Source: Astropecten irregularis
Taxonomy: Eukaryota; Echinodermata; Asteroidea; Paxillosida; Astropectinidae
Length of the DNA stretch: 64,000 nucleotides
Assembly: GCA_963971285.1 (NCBI GenBank)
Contig: OZ020260.1
Coordinates: forward strand, 13,984,798 to 14,048,797
Reading direction: 5' to 3'
Both the position numbers and the translations under genes were made by a program. This document shows, one piece after another, positions 11,776-23,072 of the stretch. Position 1 is the stretch's first letter, and each line of letters begins with the position of its first letter. The notes beneath the pieces are model-generated. The model was given only the letters and a program-made list of their open reading frames with translations. It was not told the DNA's origin and searched no databases.

Positions 11776-12436
11776 ATGGTAAAAAGAGGCCTCCGTAGAG
11801 AAACAACACCTACAAATGAAAGATAATAAGCTTTTGTTTCACATGGAAAGACAAAAAGGATAAAGAAAGACAACAAAGATATAGAAAGTATCCAAAATAT
11901 TCGAATGCGCACCGATAGGGATGGTTTGAAATGTGACAAGCCACTTTGTGTTTAACATCTAGAAACGAGCGAGCCATGGATATGTGTGCCGTATATTGTT
12001 AAGTATAGTGAGGTGATACAGCTCCGATAACCATTGGAGCCTACGATTCCATTACAGAAATTACCCTTGTTACCTTCTGAATTACACCAGTCTGTTCGTT
12101 TCAGATATTTTACAAAGATAGGGAGAGCGAGGTCATGTGGGTCGATATTTGGTTGTTCTCTAGTATATCGACTGCATTTTCATCATTTTGTCATGATACG
12201 TGAAACGAAATGCGACGGCCATGTTGTTTTTTTGTCAATGGAAGATTGCCATAGCTTCAATGTTTGTACCATTCATTGCAGCTATTTACAAATTATCGAT
12301 GTAGCTATTGAATGTGTTTCATTTTAACATTCAAGGCCGTCATTTGTATGTTTGATGTCCGTGTAAACACCGCGGTATCCTTTCCAGATATTGCTCATCT
12401 ATTTTGTTTGAAGTAATTTGATGCATATACCACTAA
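11776..12436. other. noncoding spacer
   Basis: A/G-rich stretch about 11815-11900, then ordinary AT-rich DNA. The 97-codon open frame near 12034 shows no domain or donor site and is taken as chance. Confidence 0.4.
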
Positions 12437-12805
12437 TTAAAGGTAGTATATCATACTTTGGTAGCATACCGAAACAAAAATCTTTACCTATAACTTACAG
12501 GGTATGAAGATGGTGATGGTAGAAACATACCGTTACATTTGTTTCGCCTGAAATGGTGTATTTATCCAGAAAAGAGTACTGTAAAACCAATGACCAAAAA
12601 CAATTTTGACCTTTTAAAGATCAAAAATAACGATGACAAGATTGAAAAAAATAATAATAATGTGGCCGTTTTTCACTGTTTACTCACAAGGTGAGCAACG
12701 TATGGGACTGAAATTTTCACAGATGACTGTATCTTCCTTGATATTTTGGCCCACAAATCTGCATTAATTTCTTTGACAAAAACCTAAGTATGATACTACG
12801 TTTAA
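12437..12805 (+). mobile_element. TTAA-1 MITE copy 4
   Basis: Full length, 369 bp including both TTAA sites. The left end is TTAAAGGTAGTATATCAT and the right end AAGTATGATACTACGTTTAA. The variant left inner sequence GTAGCATACCGAAACA is shared with the copy at 34606 and, on the other strand, with 52784, 57705 and 38338, marking a subfamily. The central hairpin is weak. Confidence 0.85.
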
Positions 12806-13619
12806 TGATGTTTTCCCCTGAGCTCAAAAATACGAAGAAGTGATGTAGCCAACATAATTATAGGTCTATTGTTTCTGGGACGAAACACGTTTCACTTGTC
12901 CATCGTTAACCTGTGACTAATGGCAAAATGTAAGAGTTATCAAAGAGGACATTTCTCACAAAAAATCCCCACCGATGCGTGGAAAAGGAGCACAGTCCTA
13001 CAATTTCACGATTTAGTGTAAAAGCTATACAACCAGTCGGATTTCTCTTCACATTAATCGTGATTTATTCATTCAGTGATTGGTTCTTCTCTTGCCGTAT
13101 CATTTACAGTCTCAAGGGACACCTTGCAGTTATTCAGGGCTCCATCTTCGCCATCAGTACAAAGCTAGATTTACATTTAAGCATATCTTTTATAGTTGCA
13201 AGTAAGAGGGAAAGTATTATCGTCATTTACACAGTTGTTTATGCACTTCATGCAGGAGTTCGACTCGTGTGAAGGTGTATTAAGATTTGAGTTGTTGATT
13301 TGCAAGCTACTTGTCTCATATCACTGAATCTGAACCAGATACGACACAGAAATGTAGAACAGGAACGGTGATATTATCCAAGATTATACTAAGGGCACAA
13401 TTACACACCTTTAATACGTGCATAGATGGGTGATGGAGGGGGAGGGGGTGTTTTGTAGTGCACTGGAATTGAAGAGATTGAATTGACGATGAATTGGAAT
13501 TTCCAAAATTAATATACGGTGGAGAGTTCATTAGTTCAGAACATGAATTGAAGAAAACCCGAGCCAGGAATTTCTTGCTGTCCCGATCTGTTGTCCCAGT
13601 ATACCGAGTCCGAATCCAC
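12806..13619. other. noncoding spacer
   Basis: No gene or shared repeat was found. A polyguanine-rich patch lies at about 13436-13450. The short open frames are without motifs. Confidence 0.4.
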
Positions 13620-13664
13620 GGGTTGATTTCACCATACTCATCGTAACTTACAACCAATTGTAGT
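13620..13664 (+). mobile_element. CWG-1 MITE, left-end fragment
   Basis: GGTTGATTTCACCATACTC followed by ATCGTAACTTACAACCAATTG matches the left 45 bp of the CWG-1 family and then stops. It lies 11 bp upstream of a complete copy, so the locus has been hit repeatedly. Confidence 0.6.
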
Positions 13665-13675
13665 ACTACAGATCA

Positions 13676-13825
13676 GGGGTCGATTTCAACAAACTCATCG
13701 TACCTTTAAAACTATTATAAATCGTAGGGCTTATGATACATTGCAGCCCCACGTACGATACGATCATATGTTATCCTTCGTATCTCGAGTTACGATCGAT
13801 CGTAGGGCTTCGTGAAATTGACCCC
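13676..13825 (+). mobile_element. CWG-1 MITE copy 2
   Basis: Complete copy of about 150 bp, from CAG|GGGTCGATTTCAAC to GAAATTGACCC|CAG. The two halves are inverted copies centred near the ACGTACGATACGATC region. Its right-hand CAG is also the left-hand CAG of the next copy, so the two elements abut with a single shared trinucleotide. Confidence 0.85.
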
Positions 13826-13826
13826 A

Positions 13827-13977
13827 GGAGTTGATTTCACCAAACCCATCGTAGCTTACTATCAATCGTATAAGACTTATGATACATTGCAGCCTCACAT
13901 AAAAGTCGAAGGATACGATGGGCTATCATTTGTGTCTCGAGTTACGATCGATCGTAAGGCTTCGTGAAATCGACCCC
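13827..13977 (+). mobile_element. CWG-1 MITE copy 3, abutting copy 2
   Basis: Complete copy from GAGTTGATTTCACC to GAAATCGACCC|CAG, in the same orientation as copy 2 and separated from it only by CAG. It contains ATCAATCGTATAAGACTTATG and CTCGAGTTACGATCGATCG. The pair forms the chain CAG-element-CAG-element-CAG. Confidence 0.85.
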
Positions 13978-14493
13978 AGGATGTACATGAAAGTTAAAAA
14001 GTATTCATCGTTTAGGCCTACGCTTATATTATACATGGACATTAGAACCCTGTTGACTTAGATACAAGAGCGGATTACTTGAATTCATTTTGACGTCTGT
14101 GCCTTCGTGTAAACAAATACCGTATTCGGGCAATGCGGTGCAAACAGGTCGGTAAAAATATTGAAGTTACTGTGTTCATTACGTGAGGCTATTTTCATAT
14201 GTCACTCGTATTACTGTTTCGTTTTGCAGATAGTTATTGCTTCTACACCAAAGTATTATAGTATTTCAGGCCGTGTATAGTGGAAAGGGTTCGACATTTG
14301 TTATGTTTGTACTGAATTTTACATAAGAGATTGGTAAAGCTATACCACGCTGTGCGCTATCAATATGATTGGTTTTCCTCAGTTTAAATTTGACGCCAAA
14401 TATTCATATCTTTCACTAGCCTAACAACCTATTGCATGCAAGGCATGGTGTACTAACTGCATATAACAGTGCGGCTTGTACAAGGTATATGGG

Positions 14494-14858
14494 TTAAAGG
14501 TAGTATCATACTTTGGTCTTTGTCAAAGAAAAACAGATTCATGTGCAAAAATATCAAGGAAGATACAGTAAAAGTTATCTGTGAAAATTTGAGTCCCATA
14601 CGGTGCCCACAGTTTGAGGAAACACTGAAAAACGGACACAGTATTTCTTAAGTCTTTTCTCTTTTATTTGTTCTCTTTTAAAAGATCAAAAAGATTTTTG
14701 GTCGTTGTTTGACTAATTTCTGGATAAATACACCATTTCAGGCGGAACAATTTTAACGGTATGTTTGTACCATCACCATCTTCATACCCTGTAAGTTATA
14801 GGTAAATCAGTGAACGTTTCTGTTTTGGTTTCTTACCAAAGTTTGATACTACCTTTAA
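14494..14858 (-). mobile_element. TTAA-1 MITE copy 5
   Basis: Complete, 365 bp with both TTAA sites. Termini are TTAAAGGTAGTATCATAC and ACCAAAGTTTGATACTACC. The central palindrome reads TTTTAAAAGATCAAAA, with the left arm slightly decayed. Confidence 0.9.
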
Positions 14859-15676
14859 GTCTGGCCTATTTACTGAGCACAATTTCATGAGAAAGAACAG
14901 ACACTGACACAGAAACAAAATACGTGTACTACAATTACCTCGTCATTAAATGAAAAAAGCAAGGTTCAAGTTGTATGCACATACAGTAAGAATCGATTGG
15001 TATCTACAGAACTCCTTGCAAGCAATCAAATGCGTTCTTGTACAAAATTTCCAAGGTCGTGTGTATAGTCACGGTTAGATGCAAATTGCCGTAGCGTAAT
15101 TACAGGCGCCATTGGGAGCAGTCTTTACCTACTAATAATAATCATGATTAGATAAATAAACACGAAGGAATCTCTTTATATTCGCTATTTAACCCTCATT
15201 ACAGGCTTCAATTTGCACTTTACGATATAATTTTGCGAATGAATGTGAACTGAGGCACTTACCATTACCAAGGCGATGTTTGCTGCACTTCCCTCTCAAG
15301 TTGTGACTCAGATCTGGGGTAGCGCCCTGCATATGCAGAAATAATTGCATATAATCATTGTATATGCTGTCCTAGAAAATGAGGAAATTAAGATATGCCT
15401 TTATTATCAGAATTTCATGACCTGAATGTGCTGATTTGAAATGATTTCACTTGATTATTTAGGATTTGAGAATTTTTTGCGAAAACAGCCATTTCATGGA
15501 TTAATAATGTGATCATCGAATTCAGCCAAGAACCTCACATGTGATGACGAGGTATTTTGGAATCAGGGAAATTACCTTATTATACATATGGTCACCGAAA
15601 ACAGCCCCATTACCTTTTGGAAAATGTTCGACATTTAAACAAGCAAAAGTATACCTTAGTAAAAACAAAGGCACAC
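14859..15676. other. noncoding spacer before the minisatellite
   Basis: AT-rich with no gene signal. Word-level similarity to the minisatellite is absent until the last few bases. Confidence 0.4.
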
Positions 15677-16466
15677 AATGACATAGAACCTGTCAAATTG
15701 TAATGACATAGACTTTTCAAATTGTAATGACATAGAACCTGTCAAATTGTGATGACATAGAATCTGTCAAATTGTGATGACATAGAACCTGTCAAATTGT
15801 AATGACATAGAACCTGTCAAATTGTGATGACATAGAACCTGTCAAATTGTGATGACATAGAACCGGCCAAATTGTAATGACATAGAACCTGTCAAATTGT
15901 AATGACATAGAACCTGTCAAATTGTAATGACATAGAACCTGTCAAATTGTGATGACATAGAACCTGTCAAATTGTAATGACATAGAACCTGATAAATTGT
16001 AATGACATAGAACCTGTCAAATTGTAATGACATAAAACCTGTCAACTGAAATTGTAATGACATAGAACCTGATAAATTGTAATGACATAGAACCTGTCAA
16101 ATTGTAATGACATAAAACCTGTCAACTGAAATTGTAATGACATAGAACCTGCCAAATTGTAATGACATAGAACTCGTCAAATTGTAATGACATAGAATCT
16201 GTCAAATTGATATGACATAGAACCTGTCAAATTGCAATGACATATAATCTGTCAAATTATTATGATATAGAATCCGTCAAATTGTAATGACATAGAACCG
16301 GTCAAATTGTAATGACATATAGAACCGCCGCCAAATTGTAATAACATAGAACTTGTCAAATTGTAATGACATAGAACCTGATAAATTGTAATGACATAGA
16401 ACCTGTCAAATTGTAATGACATAGCACATGTCAATTTGTAATTGCAAAGAACCAGCCAATTTTAAT
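15677..16466 (+). repeat. 25-bp minisatellite, about 30 units
   Basis: The unit AATGACATAGAACCTGTCAA + ATTGT repeats about 30 times, with scattered substitutions (GTGATGAC, CCTGATAAATTG) and decayed units after 16440. A 30-bp variant unit containing GTCAACTGAAATTG occurs twice. It sits inside an 80-bp higher-order repeat of three units duplicated as 15976-16055 and 16056-16135. Open frames across it are artefacts of the periodicity. Confidence 0.95.
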
Positions 16467-17335
16467 AACAAACGACCTTTGAAATTATCTTGGTTAGGTC
16501 AATGAAACCACATCAATCTTGTCAAATTGGTATATTGAAACAGGCCAACACAAAATGTGCACGTCATAGTCGTATTTTGTTATAAAATTATTATGTTTGA
16601 ATTAATTTTGGCATAACTGTGTTTCCCATCCCATAATCATTTTCTTGATATTCCTAAACAAAAATACCTAACAAATATCTGACAGAAAATAAGACAATCT
16701 CCTCTAGAACTAGGACAGTGTGAATAGACTTATGTAAATGACAGATCAGCATAATATTCTCGAGTTATGTACAATCTATAATCTACAAGGGGAACAGGTA
16801 CTACTTGGCATTTCACACACACAAACATAATGCAATGTTTACCAAGGACAAGGCAATGTACAGGATCTATTGTCCTGCTATAATGTATACACATTCTACA
16901 TCCGCAGACAGCCATCAACAAAGATCGCTGTTCTCAAGGAAATGATTTTTATCACATCGGTGAATATTTTTTTTTGCGTTATAATGCAGTTCTCCCTCGT
17001 TCACAAGGTTAGCGTGTGCGTGCACACTTATCCGCCCTATTTTAATGCATTGTATTTTAATTTTTTTTCATGAACCATGTGCTTTTAAGAGAATCTTCCG
17101 CTGAAATGTCGTTTTGTTAGGTTTGGAAACGCACACAATCAAATGCTTATTGATTGACCTTGTTACCGTTGGCAATGATTTAACCCTTGCCATGAAATTG
17201 TGTTTATAAATATGCGTAGCTGGCGTGCTAGACATAATGAAGTATTCTTCGCAATTATGCAAATTAGATGCATGATTAAGAGTCATTGATATAAAACTGT
17301 AACGTCTGGGTATCGTACGGGAAAATAATGCTTAA
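16467..17335. other. noncoding spacer
   Basis: AT-rich DNA with a T-run near 16970 and no gene, RNA or shared repeat recognised. Confidence 0.4.
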
Positions 17336-17851
17336 TTAAAGGTTATATCATACTTTTTTTGTCAAAGAAATGCAGATTCATGAACTAAAATATGAAGGAA
17401 GATACAGTAACAGTCATCTGTGAAATTTCCAGTCCCATGGAGTGCCCACGTTTTGATAAAATAGTGAAAAACGCCCACGGTTAAAAAAAAAAATGTTTTC
17501 AATATTATTTTTGATCTTTTAAAGATCAAAATTGTTTTTGGTCATTGGTTGTAGTCTTTTCTTGATAAATACAGCGTCACAGTACAGACAGAAAAACGAT
17601 ATGTTTCTATCATCACCATATTTATACCGTGTAAGTTTATATGGGTAAATCTGTAAAGATTTCTGGGGCCGATTTCACTAACGTTTTAGATCATCGCTAA
17701 AGCCCAAATCCATCGCTAAACGGAAAATCTATCGCTATTTTGCATAGTAATTTCCCGTTTAGCGATGGATTTGGGCTTTAGCGATGATCGCAAACGTTAG
17801 TGAAATCGACCCCTGATTAGGTTAGCTACCAAAGTATGATACTACCTTTAA
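17336..17851 (-). mobile_element. TTAA-1 MITE copy 6, interrupted by another element
   Basis: A TTAA-1 copy with both termini (TTAAAGGTTATATCATAC and GTATGATACTACCTTTAA) and a central palindrome, TTTTGATCTTTTAAAGATCA. It is split at 17663-17815 by a palindromic CWG-type element. Removing that insert would leave a copy of normal size (about 366 bp). Confidence 0.85.
17666..17812. mobile_element. CWG-2 near-perfect foldback element nested in a TTAA-1 copy
   Basis: About 147 bp from GGGCCGATTTCACTAACG to CGTTAGTGAAATCGACCC, flanked by CTG on both sides (17663-17665 and 17813-17815). Internal arms ATCGCTAAAGCCCAAATCC and its complement pair almost perfectly around a short AT-rich centre near 17740, so the whole element can form one long hairpin. 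It carries no coding sequence. Confidence 0.85.
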
Positions 17852-18499
17852 AGTCCGTTTGGATCTTTTTTGATTTCTGCGGGAAACATTATGAGAATTG
17901 TTTTGTTTAACTATGGTGCCATCATTCTCTGGCTGGTCCCTGTGTATCAATCCCATAGAACTCCCGTCCAAGAGCCAATCTGGATAGGACGGAGGAATCT
18001 CTGATTTTATCTCCATGTGGGGATCGCTCCCCAATCGAAGGAGCTGCCAGAAAAGAGCAAAATTTGATTTATATTTGTCCCTAGAGAACAATGTCTCTAA
18101 GATCATTTAATCAATGGGAGGTCTAGAAAGCAATGCACCGTGAAAGATTCTTAGGCATAGGGGAGGGGCGGGGTAATGCTATCAGAAGGGGTGGGAGGTG
18201 TGTTTCATATTCTGCCATGATCGGTAGATACCTAAGTAACATGAATCGTCTTCTTGCCAGGTTTTGACGGCTTGTTACCGAGTCTACGGATTATGAGGTA
18301 AACTGACTCCGGGCGATGGTATAATACGGATCCAGACCTTTTCACCTTTATCTCGCTCGGGGGAAATATTCTCGCCACTGGTCACGTGCTGTCTCGCACA
18401 TTATCCGATCATGATTTACAGGCTTAGAACGTTTGCTTAATAAAGCGGAGTTTCTACTACATGTAGATATTCAGTTGTTAAAATATGGTATACAGTAGA
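17852..18499. other. noncoding spacer
   Basis: No splice-supported exon or shared repeat. A G-rich patch lies near 18160-18195. Confidence 0.4.
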
Positions 18500-18780
18500 G
18501 TCAGGTTGGCGTAGCGGTCCTTTCCTCGCCTTTCACCTCTGGTGGCCCTGGTTCGAGTCCGGCTCGGTCCACAAGTGGATCGGGTTTTCAGTCCCTATCT
18601 GATTCTGTGGGTTATACCCAGAATATTACTCTGGGGTTTTCCTCACACCTTCTACAAAGGTATCTTCTTCTTATCATCTTTCCATAAAGGTTTCATCAGG
18701 CTTTCAAGCTACAGCGCCTAGGGCACTTTTGAGGAATCCTTAATTTCATAACCAGATATAGATAATAATAATAATAAATA
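18500..18780 (+). repeat. tRNA-derived SINE with ATA tail
   Basis: The head has A box TTGGCGTAGCGGTC (from 18506) and B box GGTTCGAGTCC (18550-18560), followed by about 200 bp of unrelated body and a terminal (ATA)n tail ending at 18780. That head-body-tail order is typical of a SINE. It is distinct from the SINE at 8478 and was seen only once here. Confidence 0.75.
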
Positions 18781-19757
18781 AAGGACTGGATAACGATTTC
18801 ATCCTTGTTTAAATAATTGTCATAATTGTCTTCCGGAGTGTAAGGCTAAGCGCAGCAGACAGTTAGTGAAGACTATAGGCATGTCTAAATCAACCGGGGT
18901 ACATGTAATTCCTAACACTGCGTTTTCAAATCGTAATGCTATTTTGCAGCAGGAATAGGCATATGCTGCCATTGCCACCGCCGTGGCAAATGGGAAGTCT
19001 ATTCAGGGCGTAGAATTGTCATCCGTTTCGATCGGAACCGTTCAGGCGAACCTGGATACAATAATGATATCGTACTGGCCAAGAAGTTGTTATTTTCCCT
19101 ATCACAGCGACCTTCGGACGTCACCTGCGTTCGGCATGTTCTATTTGGCGTCAGCCGTGTAGCTTGTCATAGGGGATGCTGTAGCGATCCTGCCCCGGTA
19201 AAACTGCTGGGGCAAAGGAATGGGAATATGTTTAGGCCTGGTCCCCTCGCCTGATTTGACTTTTCGCACCTTGTGATGCAGCGACCGAATCGGTTGAACC
19301 TTAAAGGTTGTTCTGCCGGATGCCGTACGCCATGCTTCGTTTTTGTTTGGTTCTATAGTTCTGATATCCATGGATATCCACCTAGCAGTGGACACGGGGC
19401 ACAAATTACATTAGGTGAATTCCAACTGGTTGTGCATAAAAATTATAGCTGGACTATACCATTATACCATTTAGAAATAGCTGACCCCGTGATGAACCAT
19501 TGAGACCAAAATGGAACAGCCACAATTGGCGTCAGTTTTAGCGGTCACCGTACAGTGCCATTATGCGATGCTGTGTGTTCTGAGGTCAGGGGCACCAGAC
19601 TATTTTTAACATAGCTCTATGCAAAGCTTCGCATGTTACCTCAAATAAAATCCGCTATCATTGCGAACCACATAGGTCTAGTTCCTAAGGGCTCACTATA
19701 AAGCTAAAGCGCTGTGGAGGACGTGGTCGTTTATTATACACATGACATATGAAAGTT
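18781..19757. other. noncoding spacer
   Basis: No convincing exon. The open frames around 19141-19503 overlap on opposite strands and show no motif. Confidence 0.4.
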
Positions 19758-19857
19758 TAGTCTGGTTCCCTGCCCAAAGATCCCCGACTACTCTCATTAA
19801 ACATCTTAGAATTGACAGACAATAGTCGGGAGATTCTTGGGTTTGGGAACTAGACTA
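19758..19857. mobile_element. 100-bp MITE with 9-bp target duplication
   Basis: Inverted ends TAGTCTGGTTCCC and GGGAACTAGACTA enclose about 70 bp that also includes a second inverted pair, CCCGACTA and TAGTCGGG. The direct repeat ATGAAAGTT flanks both sides (19749-19757 and 19858-19866). A 9-bp duplication is characteristic of Mutator-like elements. The superfamily call is inference from that length only. Confidence 0.7.
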
Positions 19858-19866
19858 ATGAAAGTT

Positions 19867-22412
19867 ATGTTGCTGTAAAACTGGTAATCAGATCGTGGGA
19901 ACCAGTGAAATTCTCGGTGACCTATGACATATTCAAGTCATGTGAACACGAATACAAGCTACACAACTGTCATATCCTTTTGATATACAGCAGGTCACAC
20001 TTCCCTCCGTCATGTAAATTTAGTTCATTACACAGGTATTCTGTAAAGTTCCCCCATTACGAACATTCTTTGACAGTTTTTGTTGAGGGTTTTGTGTTTC
20101 CAAGGGCAGATGCACAAAGTCAGTCGTCAACTCGCAATTTGTAATCTGAACCCTGGGCAGTATTTGGCGTATTATCGGAGATTTAGTTTGTAGATTGTGT
20201 GCGAGGCGAGGTATAGTGACTACTGGCTATAGGCTGTATATTAGTCTTATCATCAGCCACATGGTCTGCACAATCTCTGCACAATAGTGCAATCTTACCC
20301 AGAGTAGGTGTCATCTTTTGGTACATCTCCGACTGATCCCCACGGCTATACAAGATACCGTGATGAGGCAACCGTGGTTCAACATCGGAGAACATCGCTT
20401 GGGTCCAAAGATGGCTGCCAATACCAATATATTTCACGGTTTTCATGTGCTATGACATTCGGAACATTCGTATAACCTTTTGTATACATGTACATCCGCG
20501 GGGTTTCACTAGTTATATCAGGAAACTGGGCAAGCGTGGTGCTGAATTTAATAAACGGTTACCGATCGTAATGGGTACTTTAAACGGACTGGGTGAACCG
20601 TTTTTTCCTGTTAAATGCAGTGCGACCACGCGGCATAACATGTGATTAAAATGCTCTTGCACGCACCAATGGCACAGTGGCTATCCGATGTTTTCTTTCG
20701 ACGTTTCGTCACATAAAATGTCCTCTACGGATCTAAGAGGCATTGTATCGGATTACCGGATATCTCATGACAGCTTCCAAGTGCGGTTAACTGGATTTTT
20801 CCACCACATTCAACAAAATATGACACCCATTTGGGTGGATAAAAACAGTGAGTGAGTTAACCTTATGCTTACTTCAATGACGTCTTACCTTACCTATTGA
20901 AATGACACTATTCTCAGGTTCGATACACAAGTTTGTTTTACGGATTTGGCAAGTTTACTGTAGAGGAAACGTGATATGTGATGCGAACTGTTTGCGACAC
21001 TTGAAATTTGCGCTGCGCTCCGTATTATTGCTCGTATTTCTTTAAACGTGATAGCGACAAGCAAACAAGATAACATTGTAAGAATGTTGTTTCTGTAGAT
21101 TTGCGTATATCCGGTTCAGACATTGATGTGCTTTGGTATAAGTACTTGCCTCGGGTTAAACATGATCGATATCATGTAGTCATATATAGCGTGCATCAGA
21201 GTATGGTACCCTGTCTCCCATATGGCAATATGTTGACTAAATTGCTAAAATTAAACTGCGTCATCGCATCACATTTTTGCCACGCCCTTTTTGGCGATGA
21301 TAACCATTACCAAAGCAGAAACTGTCTATGCCTATAACGTCTTATTCATTTGACGTATTTGCTCGGTAAAACAATGAACTTTGGAGCATTTTCTGTCTTA
21401 ACGAAGAGACTTTGTATTGATTCAAAATGCTATTTGGAATGATACAGTAAGTGCTTTAGATTTCATTAATGTAGACCTACATTTTTTGGTTACGAGTTTC
21501 AATTAGGATTTTCGATTCGAGGATAACACCGTGTCTGACTGCTGCAGTGTAAAATGGATTTGCACTTTTCGGGAAACCAATTTAAATTGATTCAACGAAC
21601 TTAATTAGTTATCTTCGCCGATCGAGCTGTTTCTAAACCATCATTTAGCCTATACCTGAGAAACATGATTAACAGTAAGAGCAGTGCCCTGTATAGGTGT
21701 AATACGTTTCCCCATCACCAAAAAAGCTTGCGATGAATAACTTAGATAACTAGATGTATCTAGTTTGAAGCTGCACTATGGGGTAAACCTGTCGTGTTAT
21801 TTAAATCCTGCTAAGCTTAATTCTCAATCGACGTTTACATCATACAGTGACCGTTTTACACCCTCGGGACCCCATTAGAACATCAAGGAAGAGTAGAGAA
21901 AATGGGAATTAAAAAATTTGCCTTCATGCCGTAAACAGGATATCATCAAGGCAAGCTATGAAGAAACTGAGGAGGGAAAAGTGGAAAGAAAGAAAAAGAA
22001 GGAAAACAACTAGATGTAAATCTAATGTTTTTCCATTGATTCTTTGCAAATACGATTCCCATTAAAGGTTGCTGTAGGTTATGAAACCGTTTGGGACATC
22101 AGTAAACAATATGAATACAATGTAGAGACATTTAAAGACTCGGAATTGTAAAGTGAAGGACAATTCAGAGAAATGGGACAATTATTCTGTCACCTTGTGA
22201 TGATCATCTAGCTCTGTGACGAGGCGAGTTATCTCACACAATAGGAAAACTGTCTCCCCATGAAATATTATTTTTCACGTGGCCTTATTGATGCTATGAA
22301 ACATGTTTTTATATGATTGAGATTCCATAGCAAGGCTTTATAATTTTTGTAATTGTCATTTTTCATGTTAGTTATGATTTTTATCCTTATTGAATTTACA
22401 GGGAATGGGTCA
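19867..22412. other. noncoding spacer
   Basis: About 2.5 kb of AT-rich DNA with no shared repeat or splice-bounded exon. A GAAAGAAAG-type purine patch lies near 21980-22010. Confidence 0.4.
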
Positions 22413-22632
22413 TTAGGGAGACTTTCTCATTGGGTCGTGCACAGATTTTATCTACCTATTTCTAAACATCCTCCAAACCTATGAACTTGAAATTGACATA
22501 TGTTCACATAAAATATGGACATTAAAAATATGTCTTTAAAAGGTAGCTCGTATAATGAAAGACACCGAAAAGTCTCCCTATTTGCAGATGTCTCTCAAAT
22601 GTTCACTTTTAGACGCTAGAGTGTCTCCCTAA
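22413..22632. mobile_element. possible MITE with TTAGGGAGAC ends
   Basis: TTAGGGAGACTTTCTC at the left and GAGTGTCTCCCTAA at the right form short inverted ends about 220 bp apart. A further AGTCTCCCTA lies inside. Target duplication is unclear and no second copy is seen, so this is tentative. Confidence 0.35.
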
Positions 22633-22688
22633 TACGTAATTTAGATAAATTGTCATGACTATTGTGATGTTCATTAAAAGAAAATTCT

Positions 22689-23072
22689 TTAAAGGGATTG
22701 CATACGTTTGGTAAATTGAGCCTATTGTTTGTTTCAAACCAATATAATTGTATATATATACCATAAAACTAACCTGTGAAAGTTTCAATTCAAAAGGTGG
22801 TAGCGTTTGTGAGATTTTGGCGACAAACTAGAGCTGTTATTTCACGCCAGATAACAGTAAGTCAATAGCTGAGAAGCGTTACGGCCATAACGCTTCTCAG
22901 ATTCATAATTTTTGGAGATAAAAAGTGACATATTTTTCCATAACCGCGGTACTTCGAATTGAACGTTTCTCAATATGCATTATACTATCCAAAGCAGCTG
23001 TACTTCTCACCAAGTAAGTTTTTATTGCCATAAATTTTCAGAGTCATTACCAAACGTATGCAATGCCTTTAA
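22689..23072. mobile_element. TTAA-2 MITE
   Basis: 384 bp bounded by TTAA. Terminal inverted repeats of 26 bp with one mismatch begin TTAAAGGGATTGCATACG and end CGTATGCAATGCCTTTAA. A central hairpin, GAGAAGCGTT and its complement AACGCTTCTC, lies near 22870-22900. It has no coding capacity. The layout (TTAAAGG terminus, central hairpin, size) matches TTAA-1 although the sequence differs, suggesting mobilisation by the same kind of transposase (Kolobok- or piggyBac-like by target site). Confidence 0.85.

Noticed and set aside
13316-13657. 113-codon minus-strand frame
   Set aside because: It partly overlaps CWG-1 element sequence and has no domain or splice support.
15677-16466. Regular repeat resembling a CRISPR array
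   Set aside because: Units are directly contiguous 25-mers with no unique spacers, no cas genes and a eukaryotic context; it is a minisatellite.
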